From Clusia tigrina (taxonomy: Eukaryota > Arthropoda > Insecta > Diptera > Clusiidae): a stretch of DNA of 64,000 nucleotides. Shown here one piece after another: positions 37,910-49,935 of the stretch (position 1 is its first letter; every line of letters begins with the position of its first letter). The translations under genes were made by a program, and so were the position numbers. Location of the stretch: contig OV050030.1 of the NCBI GenBank assembly GCA_920105625.2, positions 316,706,289 to 316,770,288 of the forward strand, written 5' to 3'. A model generated the notes under the pieces. It did not search any database and had not been told where the DNA came from. It saw nothing but the letters and a program-made list of their open reading frames with translations.

Positions 37910-40900
37910 AGTAACGAAAAAGCGTATGCGGAGTTGGTTAACGAGAATTTGCGGCTAGGACATATGGAAAAAGTAGACACATTGGATGTCGGCAAGCTGA
38001 AGAATTTTTCGCTGCATCAACATGTGCTTCGTCCGGAGTTGCAGTTGTAAAACTAGCAATGACTTATGTCTGAACGACGTGATGATGAAGGGGACTATCG
38101 GGCCAGATGACTGTCCATCATGCTGTGCTTTCGATGTTACGATGTTGCGTTAACTCCCGACCTGACGAAAATGGATCGTCAGGCGGGGTGGCTTATGGAA
38201 GAAGACAACAACTATCAGGCGATTTTCTGGAGACGATCTAGTGAGGAGAAAATGGAGGCGTGCCGGCTGCAAATGATCACATATGGAACTGAAGCAGCTA
38301 CACACGCTGCTTGAAACACTTGGGTGAAGATAATGCTAAGATGTTTTCATTGGCATCGCAGAAAATGCAGTCCGAATTTTATATGGATGATTTCATTAGT
38401 GGAGCTGATACCGAAGAAGAGTTATTTGAAATCTACGCGGACGTGTCAACCTTCAGAAACTCCCCAAATTTTACACTACGCAAGTGGCATTCAAACAATA
38501 ACAGTTTCCTGCGGCAGGTGCCAGAAGCCGAAAAAAAAGCTGCGTGTTAACGATACCGAAATCATCAAAACGCTTGGCATTATTTGTTAGTCAGCATCGG
38601 ACTTGTTCAGGTATGTTTGGCCAGATATATTGTTGTATTGTCGGAAATGTCGACTTTGTTTGATTCCCTTGGACTACTGAATCCGGTCATAGTAAAGGCG
38701 AAGATTTGCCTGCAAGACCTGTGGATTCAAAATGTAGCTTGGGATGAGTCATTACCCATGCAGCACCACAGACAATGGACTGAGTTTCGTAACAAGTTGG
38801 AAGCGATGCAAGAGGTCAAGGTTACGAGTCATATTTTAAGCGCAAAAACTTCGCAAGAAAAGAAATGCACGGGTTCGCTGATGCTTCATAGTGGGCCTAC
38901 GGCTGCTGCCTCTACGCGCGCTCAATCGAGGATGATAATGGGGTCTTTCGTGCAATTGTGGAGTGCAAAATCAAGAGTTACACCCCTCAAAACAAAATCA
39001 TTGCCCAGATTGGAGCTCATGTCAACTAACTTGCTGTCTATATTGGTGGAAAAGACACAAGCGAATTTTCGCCATTCAACTTGATGCGCTGTGTCTGTGG
39101 AGCGACTCGGAGATAGTGCTCGAGTGGCTGAGGGCGCATCCATCGACTTGTACTGTTTCGTTTCCAACAGGGTGGGCCAAGATCCAGGAGGCAACTAAAT
39201 TAACAATTTGGGGACATGTTTCTTCTCGACGAAATCCCACATATATCATATCCAGAGGTGTGTATGTTGACGAATTACTGAACTCTTTCTGGTTCTCAGG
39301 TCCACCATTCTTAAGGAAGTCCTGTGACCAGTGGCCAACCAATAAGGTATGCAAAAAGCCAGCTGAAGTCATTGAAAACGGCGGATTGCTGCGGAGCAAG
39401 ATAACCCTTTTTCGGTTGGTTAAGCTAGACGAAGCGTTAATTCGTATTGTATATTATTGCAGCACCACTACTTCGGCAGAGAGTACAGAGAGCTACAAAG
39501 AAAGGCCGAAGTGCACTCATCAAGCGAGGTGACGGGCAGTGAGTGTTTGCATCCAAAGCTGCCATTATGGTATGTATCGCCAGAGATATCGCTTATCGCT
39601 ATTAGCTGCGTCTACCAGTTGACATCTACATAAAGTATAAATGTATGGAGATATTCTAACGAACCCATCGATTTTGAACAGACATTTACCTTATGTTATT
39701 GCGAAGGCTGTAAGATAACCCAGCCGACAGATATGGCGAACTTTCGTTTGCCGAAATGTTTCCTATAATTTTGAGGCGTGAACGCTGAGCAGGGAAAAAT
39801 AAATGTCTATTGCTGAGGTCTCTGTTCAAAATTATTATAGAAATCAGCGCTTCTTATATATTAAAATCTTACTCTAATTTTCTATACCTGAACATAATTA
39901 TTTGTGTTCAATACTTATCCTAAATCATATACGAAATATGAAAACAATTGCCGCACACATGCATTGGTCTGCAATTGCGTGTGGTCGGCATATTTTTGGG
40001 TTCAATGCATTTCTGGTCTTCGCACCAAATGCCCGCTATACATAGCGTCAGTTGATCCGCCGCTTTGGCTTGTGCCGTGTTGGCTGTGTTGTAAAGTGCT
40101 TGCATGTGCGGTACGCTTGACGTGAGGGAGTGTAGGTTGAAATGCATTGTAGTATTTTGGGTACACTACACCATTGCGTCGATATTCTGTGAGCAGGATG
40201 CCGTTTACAGAATGCAAGCTTGCCGTATGTTGAAAAATATACTGTTTTGCTACCTGTCGACAGTAATTTCGTTCGTTGCTATGTACGATATTTGCATGAG
40301 AAACATATGCAATGTGGGCACGTAAGCTTTTATGACGATTCTGTGACAGCGATTGTGGATCGTACATGTAAGAAAAGTGGCACGATCGGTGACGACGAAT
40401 TGCTTGCGGTGTTTTCCATGCCGCCCCCATTTCAAGCAACAAATTATGGGAAACTTGCCCATTGAACGAGTAAATGTGGCCAGGCCATTCACAACGAGTG
40501 GTGTAGACTTATGTGGCTCTCTTATGACTACGTACAAGCTTAGGGGAGAACACTTCACTAAAAGCTACATTGCAGTATTCATATGTTTCGCAACTAGGGC
40601 TGTTTATATGGAGGTGGTCTCTGACTTGTCGTCCAAGGGGTTTATCGCAGCACTCAAGCGGTTTTTCGCAAGCCGAGGCTTGTGCACAGTTTTTCTGCGA
40701 CAACGGCACAAATTTTGTAGGTGCTCGCCGTGAGCTGAAAGAGTTCATGGAAGCCTTTCAGGAGCAGCAGTTACAAGGCGAAATATCGCAGTTTTGTGTC
40801 ATCGGCGCGGTCCCACACTTTGGGGGACTGTGGGAGGCGGGGGTAAAATCTGCCAAATACCATTTGACTCGCATTTTAGGCGAGTCGTTTCTGACGCTTG

Positions 40901-41277
40901 AGAAACTGTTCCCTGTGGTTACAGAAATCGAGACAATACTAAACTCACGCCCAAGCAGTAATAACACCAGCCCATTTCCTGACAGGTGGGCCTCTTATTG
41001 GCATTGCGAAGTCAACCGTCGACAACGAAAATATTTCGCTTTTGAACCGCTGGATGCGACTGACGGCCACAAAACAACACTTTTGGCGGAAAGGTGCAAC
41101 GCATCAGAAGGCGACTTAGTGTTGGTGTCAGAGGGCAACCTGCCGCCTAAATTGTGGCTACTCGCAATAGTGACGAAAACCACAGCACGTCAGGTGCGCG
41201 TGATCGACATAGAGACCAGAAATGGGTACATTCGGCGTGCGATACACAAGGTTGCATCGATACCAATGCCCGGATAA
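37910..41277 (+). pseudogene. pol: BEL/Pao pol relict: RT-RNase H-integrase (U10)
   Basis: YMDD box at 38380-38391; hybrid A17/RNase H frame at 38584-39084; integrase C-terminal half open at 40570-41277. Residue after the first catalytic aspartate is leucine. Confidence 0.88.
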
Positions 41278-41869
41278 AGACGGTTGATCTGTCGGGAGCT
41301 GCATCAAGGTCGCCGGCATATTGCGAATTGAAAAGCAAGTTATGAATATTTTAAGTATTTGGTTTAGAAAAATTGCTTTTGAAGTACAAAACTTGTATGA
41401 TACATTGTAAATTAAAAGTACGAAAACTTTTGGTATGCAATGTATTCTTTGCTGTATTTTACATATTATTGTAACAGTAAATCTTTTGCTAATTTTACAT
41501 ATTATAGTAACAGTAAAAGACATTTTTATTAAAAAAGCTAAGAATAAGAAGACTTGAAATTGAGAAAGCAATAAAGTCGGTCGCAACCACCTAAATACAA
41601 TAAGGTTTAAAGAATTTTCTTTCTTAATAATTAGTAGTGTGATTATTATTTTTTTTTATATTTCGGGAACGCAAAAACGATTGCGTCCTAATACTAAGCA
41701 TGTTTTTTGCAGAGCACAACGTAGCTTACAAATAGTAGACCACCTCATACCGCTTTTAAAAGTAATTGTTCCAGATAAAGGAATCCCAACTTGGACGTAA
41801 AAATGCACCAACACAATAAAAAATGTCTTAACAAAACAGGAGGGAGAACATTTAATGAAAATTTAATTT
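37910..41869 (+). repeat. Unit U10 (3960 bp, subfamily A)
   Basis: Three-unit counterpart of U7. The integrase has leucine in place of phenylalanine after the first catalytic aspartate (near 40510), a variant shared with U12, U13 and U14 but not with U7. Confidence 0.95.
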
Positions 41870-44800
41870 AGTAACGAAAAAGCGTATGCGGAGTTGGTTA
41901 ACGAGAATTTGCGGCTAGGACATATGGAAAAAGTAGACACATTGGATGTCGGCAAGCTGAAGAATTTTTCGCTGCATCAACATGTGCTTCGTCCGGAGTT
42001 GCAGTTGTAAAACTAGCAATGACTTATGTCTGAACGACGTGATGATGAAGGGGACTATCGGGCCAGATGACTGTCCATCATGCTGTGCTTTCGATGTTAC
42101 GATGTTGCGTTAACTCCCGACCTGACGAAAATGGATCGTCAGGCGGGGTGGCTTATGGAAGAAGACAACAACTATCAGGCGATTTTCTGGAGACGATCTA
42201 GTGAGGAGAAAATGGAGGCGTGCCGGCTGCAAATGATCACATATGGAACTGAAGCAGCTACACACGCTGCTTGAAACAGTTGGGTGAAGATAATGCTAAG
42301 ATGTTTTCATTGGCATCGCAGAAAATGCAGTCCGAATTTTATATGGATGATTTCATTAGTGGAGCTGATACCGAAGAAGAGTTATTTGAAATCTACGCGG
42401 ACGTGTCAACCTTCAGAAACTCCCCAAATTTTACACAACGCAAGTGGCATTCAAACAATAACAGTTTCCTGCGGCAGGTGCCAGAAGCCGAAAAAAAAGC
42501 TGCGTGTTAACGATACCGAAATCATCAATACGCTTGGCATTATTTGTTAGTCAGCATCGGACTTGTTCAGGTATGTTTGGCCAGATATATTGTTGTATTG
42601 TCGGAAATGTCGACTTTGTTTGATTCCCTTGGACTACTGAATCCGGTCATAGTAAAGGCGAAGATTTGCCTGCAAGACCTGTGGATTTAAAATGTAGCTT
42701 GGGATGAGTCATTACCCATGCAGCACCACAGACAATGGACTGAGTTTCGTAACAAGTTGAAAGCGATGCAAAAGGTCAAGGTTACGAGTCATATTTTAAG
42801 CGCAAAAAACTTCGCAAGAAAAGAAATGCACGGGTTCGCTGATGCTTCATAGCGGGCCTACGGCTGCTGCCTCTACGCGCGCTCAATCGAGGATGATAAT
42901 TAGGTCTTTCGTGCAATTGTGGAGTGCAAAATCAAGAGTTACACCCCTCAAAACAAAATCATTGCCCAGATTGGAGCTCATGTCAACTAACCTGCTGTCT
43001 ATATTGGTGGAAAAGATACAAGCGAATTTTCGCCATTCAACTTGATGCGCTGTATCTGTGGAGCGACTCGGAGATAGTGCTCGAGTGGCTGAGGGCGCAT
43101 CCATCGACTTGTACTGTTTCGTTTCCAACAGGGTCGGCCAAGATCCAGGAGGCAACTAAATTAACAATTTGGGGACATGTTTCTTCTCGACGAAATCCCC
43201 CATATATCATTTCCAGAGGTGTGTATGTTGACGAATTACTAAACTCTTTCTGGTTCTCAGGTCCACCATTGTTAAGGAAGTCCTGTGACCAGTGGCCAAC
43301 CAATAAGGTATGCAAAAAGCCAGCTGAAGTCATTGAAAACGGCGGATTGCTGCGGAGCAAGATAACCCTTTTTCGGTTGGTTAAGCTAGACGAAGCGTTA
43401 ATTCGTATTGTATATTATTGCAGCACCACTACTTCGGCAGAGAGTACAGAGAGCTACAAAGAAAGGGCGAAGTGCACTCATCAAGCGAGGTGACGGGCAG
43501 TGAGTGTTTGCATCCAAAGCTGCCATTATGGTATGTATCGCCAGAGAGATCGCTTATCGCTATTAGCTGCGTCTACCAGTTGACATCTACATAAAGTATA
43601 AATGTGTGGAGATATTCTAACGAACCCATCAATTTTGAACAGACATTTACCTTATGTTATTGCGAAGGCTGTAAGATAACCCAGCCGACAGATGTGGCGA
43701 ACTTTCATTTGCCGAAATGTTTCCTATAATTTTGAGGCGTGAACGCTGAGCAGGGAAAAATAAATGTCTATTGCTGAGGTCTCTGTTCAAAATTATTATA
43801 GAAATCAGCGCTTCTTATATATTAAAATATTACTCTAATTTTGTATACCAGAACATAATTATTTGTGTTCAATACTTATCCTAAATCATATACGAAATAT
43901 GAAAACAATTGCCGCACACATGCATTGGTCTGCAATTGCGTGTGGTCGGCATATTTTTGGGTTCAATGCATTTCTGGTCTTCGTACCAAATGCCCGCTAT
44001 ACATAGCGTCAGTTGATCCGCCGCTTTGGCTTGTGCCGTGTTGGCTGTGTTGTAAAGTGCTTGCATGTGCGGTACGCTTGACGTGAGGGAGTGTAGGTTG
44101 AAATGCATTGTAGTATTTTGGGTACACTACACCATGGCGTCGATATTCTGTGAGCAGGATGCCGTTTACAGAATGCAAGCTTGCCGTATGTTGAAAAATA
44201 TACTGTTTTGCTACCTGTCGATAGTAATTTCGTTCGTTGCTATGTACGATATTTGCATGAGAAACATATGCAATGTGGGCACGTAAGCTTTTATGACGAT
44301 TCTGTGACAGCGATTGTGGATCGTACATGTAAGAAAAGTGGCACGATCGGTGACGACGAATTGCTTGCGGTGTTTTCCATGCCGCCCCCATTTCAAGCAA
44401 CAAATTATGGGAAACTTGCCCATTGAACGAGTAAATGTGGCCAGGCCATTCACAACGAGTGGTGTAGACTTCTGTGGCTCTCTTATGACTACGTACAAGC
44501 TTAGGGGAGAACACTTCACTAAAAGCTACATTGCAGTATTCATATGTTTCGCAACTAGGGCTGTTTATATGGAGGTGGTCTCTGACTTGTCGTCCAAGGG
44601 GTTTATCGCAGCACTCAAGCGGTTTTTCGCAAGCCGAGGCTTGTGCACAGTTTTTCTGCGACAACGGCACAAATTTTGTAGGTGCTCGCCGTGAGCTGAA
44701 AGAGTTCATGGAAGCCTTTCACGAGCAGCAGTTACAAGGCGAAATATCGCAGTTTTGTGTCATCGGCGCGCTCCCACACTTTGGGGGATTGTGGGAGGCG

Positions 44801-45241
44801 GGGGTAAAATCTGCCAAATACCATTTGACTCGCATTTTAGGCGAGTCGTTTCTGACGCTTGAGAAACTGTTCCCTGTGGTTACAGAAATCGAGACAATAC
44901 TAAACTCACGCCCAAGCAGTAATAACACCAGCCCATTTCCTGACAGGTGGGCCGCCTCTTATTGGCATTGCGAAGTCAACCGTCGACAACGAAAATATTT
45001 CGCTTTTGAACCGCTGGATGCGACTGACGGCCACAAAACAACACTTTTGGCGGAAAGGTGCAACGCACCAGAAGGTGACTTAGTGTTGGTGTCAGAGGGC
45101 AACCTGCCGCCTAAATTGTGGCTACTCGCAATAGTGACGAAAACCACAGCACGTCAGGTGCGCGTGATCGACATAGAGACCAGAAATGGGTACATTCGGC
45201 GTGCGATACACAAGGTTGCATCGATACCAATGCCCGGATAA
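41870..45241 (+). pseudogene. pol: BEL/Pao pol relict: RT-RNase H-integrase (U11)
   Basis: YMDD box at 42340-42351; the TAA shared with U8 lies near 42687; integrase C-terminal half open at 44531-45241. Confidence 0.88.
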
Positions 45242-45834
45242 AGACGGTTGATCTGTCGGGAGCTGCATCAAGGTCGCCGGCATATTGCGAATTGAAAAGC
45301 AAGTTATGAATATTTTAAGTATTTGGTTTAGAAAAATTGCTTTTGAAGTACAAAACTTGTATGATACATTGTAAATTAAAAGTACGAAAACTTTTGGTAT
45401 GCAATGTATTCTTTGCTGTATTTTACATATTATTGTAACAGTAAATCTTTTGCTAATTTTACATATTATAGTAACAGTAAAAGACATTTTTATTAAAAAA
45501 GCTAAGAATAAGAAGACTTGAAATTGAGAAAGCAATAAAGTCGGTCGCAACCACCTAAATACAATAAGGTTTAAAGAATTTTCTTTCTTAATAATTAGTA
45601 GTGTGATTATTATTTTTTTTTTATATTTCGGGAACGCAAAAACGATTGCGTCCTAATACTAAGCATGTTTTTTGCAGAGCACAACGTAGCTTACAAATAG
45701 TAGACCACCTCATACCGCTTTTAAAAGTAATTGTTCCAGATAAAGGAATCCCAACTTGGACGTAAAAATGCACCAACACAATAAAAAATGTCTTAACAAA
45801 ACAGGAGGGAGAACATTTAATGAAAATTTAATTT
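41870..45834 (+). repeat. Unit U11 (3965 bp, subfamily A)
   Basis: Three-unit counterpart of U8. Carries an ATAATTAGG variant near 42897 found elsewhere only in U12. Its integrase half matches U8 to about 45.0 kb, then takes the alanine-proline state near 45069 where U8 has alanine-serine. Confidence 0.95.
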
Positions 45835-48800
45835 AGTAACGAAAAAGCGTATGCGGAGTTGGTTAACGAGAATTTGCGGCTAGGACATATGGAAAAAGTA
45901 GACACATTGGATGTCGGCAAGCTGAAGAATTTTTCGCTGCATCAACATGTGCTTCGTCCGGAGTTGCAGTTGTAAAACTAGCAATGACTTATGTCTGAAC
46001 GACGTGATGATGAAGGGGACTATCGGGCCAGATGACTGTCCATCATGCTGTGCTTTCGATGTTACGATGTTGCGTTAACTCCCGACCTGACGAAAATGGA
46101 TCGTCAGGCGGGGTGGCTTATGGAAGAAGACAACAACTATCAGGCGATTTTCTGGAGACGATCTAGTGAGGAGAAAATGGAGGCGTGCCGGCTGCAAATG
46201 ATCACATATGGAACTGAAGCAGCTACACACGCTGCTTGAAACAGTTGGGTGAAGATAATGCTAAGATGTTTTCATTGGCATCGCAGAAAATGCAGTCCGA
46301 ATTTTATATGGATGATTTCATTAGTGGAGCTGATACCGAAGAAGAGTTATTTGAAATCTACGCGGACGTGTCAACCTTCAGAAACTCCCCAAATTTTACA
46401 CAACGCAAGTGGCATTCAAACAATAACAGTTTCCTGCGGCAGGTGCCAGAAGCCGAAAAAAAAGCTGCGTGTTAACGATACCGAAATCATCAATACGCTT
46501 GGCATTATTTATTAGTCAGCATCGGACTTGTTCAGGTATGTTTGGCCAGATATATTGTTGTATTGTCGGAAATGTCGACTTTGTTTGATTCCCTTGGACT
46601 ACTGAATCCGGTCATAGTAAAGGCGAAGATTTGCCTGCAAGACCTGTGGATTTAAAATGTAGCTTGGGATGAGTCATTACCCATGCAGCACCACAGACAA
46701 TGGACTGAGTTTCGTAACAAGTTGAAAGCGATGCAAAAGGTCAAGGTTACGAGTCATATTTTAAGCGCAAAAAACTTCGCAAGAAAAGAAATGCACGGGT
46801 TCGCTGATGCTTCATAGCGGGCCTACGGCTGCTGCCTCTACGCGCGCTCAATCGAGGATGATAATTAGGTCTTTCGTGCAATTGTTGAGTGCAAAATCAA
46901 GAGTTACACCCCTCAAAACAAAATCATTGCCCAGATTGGAGCTCATGTCAACTAACTTGCTGTCTATATTGGTGGAAAAGACACAAGCGAATTTTCGCCA
47001 TTCAACTTGATGCGCTGTATCTGTGGAGCGACTCGGAGATAGTGCTCGAGTGGCTGAGGGCGCATCCATCGACTTGTACTGTTTCGTTTCCAACAGGGTG
47101 GGCCAAGATCCAGGAGGCAACTAAATTAACAATTTGGGGACATGTTTCTTCTCGACGAAATCCCACATATATCATATCCAGAGGTGTGTATGTTGACGAA
47201 TTACTGAACTCTTTCTGGTTCTCAGGTCCACCATTCTTAAGGAAGTCCTGTGACCAGTGGCCAACTAATAAGGTATGCAAAAAGCCAGCTGAAGTCATTG
47301 AAAACGGCGGATTGCTGCGGAGCAAGATAACCCTTTTTCGGTTGGTTAAGCTAGACGAAGCGTTAATTCGTATTGTATATTATTGCAGCACCACTACTTC
47401 GGCAGAGAGTACAGAGAGCTACAAAGAAAGGCCGAAGTGCACTCATCAAGCGAGGTGACGGGCAGTGAGTGTTTGCATCCAAAGCTGCCATTATGGTATG
47501 TATCGCCAGAGAGATCGCTTATCGCTATTAGCTGCGTCTACCAGTTGACATCTACATAAAGTATAAATGTATGGAGATATTCTAACGAACCCATCAATTT
47601 TGAACAGACATTTACCTTATGTTATTGCGAAGGCTGTAAGATAACCCAGCCGACAGATATGGCGAACTTTCGTTTGCCGAAATGTTTCCTATAATTTTGA
47701 GGCGTGAACGCTGAGCAGGGAAAAATAAATGTCTATTGCTGAGGTCTCTGTTCAAAATTATTATAGAAATCAGCGCTTCTTATATATTAAAATCTTACTC
47801 TAATTTTCTATACCTGAACATAATTATTTGTGTTCAATACTTATCCTAAATCATATACGAAATATGAAAACGTCAAGCGTACCGCACATGCAAGCACTTG
47901 ACAACACAGCCAACACGGCACAAGCCAAAGCGGCGGATCAACTGACGCTATGTATAGCGGGCATTTGGTGCGAAGACCAGAAATGCATTGAACCCAAAAA
48001 TATGCCGACCACACGCAATTGCAGACCACATGCATTGGTCTGCAATTGCGTGTGGTCGGCATATTTTTGGGTTCAATGCATTTCTGGTCTTCGCACCAAA
48101 TGCCCGCTATACATAGCGTCAGTTGATCCGCCGCTTTGGCTTGTGCCGTGTTGGCTGTGTTGTAAAGTGCTTGCATGTGCGGTACGCTTGACGTGAGGGA
48201 GTGTAGGTGGAAATGCATTATTTTGGGTACACTACACCATGGCGTCGATATTCTGTGAGCAGGATGCCGTTTACAGAATGCAAGCTTGCCGTATGTTGAA
48301 AAATATACTGTTTTGCTACCTGTCGACAGTAATTTCGTTCGTTGCTATGTACGATATTTGCATGAGAAACATATGCAATGTGGGCACGTAAGCTTTTATG
48401 ACGATTCTGTGACAGCGATTGTGGATCGTACATGTAAGAAAAGTGGCACGATCGGTGACGACGAATTGCTTGCGGTGTTTTCCATGCCGCCCCCATTTCA
48501 AGCAACAAATTATGGGAAACTTGCCCATTGAACGAGTAAATGTGGCCAGGCCATTCACAACGAGTGGTGTAGACTTATGTGGCTCTCTTATGACTACGTA
48601 CAAGCTTAGGGGAGAACACTTCACTAAAAGCTACATTGCAGTATTCATATGTTTCGCAACTAGGGCTGTTTATATGGAGGTGGTCTCTGACTTGTCGTCC
48701 AAGGGGTTTATCGCAGCACTCAAGCGGTTTTTCGCAAGCCGAGGCTTGTGCACAGTTTTTCTGCGACAACGGCACAAATTTTGTAGGTGCTCGCCGTGAG

Positions 48801-49343
48801 CTGAAAGAGTTCATGGAAGCCTTTCACGAGCAGCAGTTACAAGGCGAAATATCGCAGTTTTGTGTCATCGGCGCGCTCCCACACTTTGGGGGATTGTGGG
48901 AGGCGGGGGTAAAATCTGCCAAATACCATTTGACTCGCATTTTAGGCGAGTCGTTTCTGACGCTTGAGAAACTGTTCCCTGTGGTTACAGAAATCGAGAC
49001 AATACTAAACTCACGCCCAAGCAGTAATAACACCAGCCCATTTCCTGACAGGTGGGCCTCTTATTGGCATTGCGAAGTCAACCGTCGACAACGAAAATAT
49101 TTCGCTTTTGAACCGCTGGATGCGACTGACGGCCACAAAACAACACTTTTGGCGGAAAGGTGCAACGCACCAGAAGGTGACTTAGTGTTGGTGTCAGAGG
49201 GCAACCTGCCGCCTAAATTGTGGCTACTCGCAATAGTGACGAAAACCACAGCACGTCAGGTGCGCGTGATCGACATAGAGACCAGAAATGGGTACATTCG
49301 GCGTGCGATACACAAGGTTGCATCGATACCAATGCCCGGATAA
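45835..49343 (+). pseudogene. pol: BEL/Pao pol relict: RT-RNase H-integrase (U12)
   Basis: YMDD box at 46305-46316; the TAA shared with U8/U11 lies near 46652. The stretch between the two integrase pieces is enlarged by the inverted duplication. Integrase C-terminal half open at 48636-49343. Confidence 0.88.
47870..48194. repeat. Near-perfect 325-bp palindrome (inverted duplication), private to U12
   Basis: The arms 47870-48028 and 48036-48194 are reverse complements over 159 bp. I find one mismatch, near 47900 (G) against 48165. The loop is 7 nt (CATGCAT). The right arm is the normal insert sequence of the unit; the left arm is its inverted copy and replaces about 13 bp of the normal sequence. 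A transcript from either strand would fold into a long hairpin. The arms include the 12-bp self-complementary segment. Confidence 0.93.
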
Positions 49344-49935
49344 AGACGATTGATCTGTCGGGAGCTGCATCAAGGTCGCCAGCATATTGCGAATTGAAAA
49401 GCAAGTTATGAATATTTTAAGTATTTGGTTTAGAAAAATTGCTTTTGAAGTACAAAACTTGTATGATACATTGTAAATTAAAAGTACGAAAACTTTTGGT
49501 ATGCAATGTATTCTTTGCTGTATTTTACATATTATTGTAACAGTAAATCTTTTGCTAATTTTACATATTATAGTAACAGTAAAAGACATTTTTATTAAAA
49601 AAGCTAAGAATAAGAAGACTTGAAATTGAGAAAGCAATAAAGTCGGTCGCAACCACCTAAATACAATAAGGTTTAAAGAATTTTCTTTCTTAATAATTAG
49701 TAGTGTGATTATTATTTTTTTTTATATTTCGGGAACGCAAAAACGATTGCGTCCTAATACTAAGCATGTTTTTTGCAGAGCACAACGTAGCTTACAAATA
49801 GTAGACCACCTCATACCGCTTTTAAAAGTAATTGTTCCAGATAAAGGAATCCCAACTTGGACGTAAAAATGCACCAACACAATAAAAAATGTCTTAACAA
49901 AACAGGAGGGAGAACATTTAATGAAAATTTAATTT

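Larger units (their letters stand above)
45835..49935 (+). repeat. Unit U12 (4101 bp, subfamily A; recombinant with inverted duplication)
   Basis: The longest unit, about 141 bp over the norm, because of the palindrome at 47870-48194. The RT half follows U11 up to about 46866; from about 46955 it follows the U9/U10 type. About 5 bp are missing just downstream of the palindrome near 48219. Confidence 0.95.

Noticed and set aside
47828..48218. Pair of similar ~122-125-codon frames on both strands of U12
   Set aside because: These are the two faces of the palindrome at 47870-48194, not genes.
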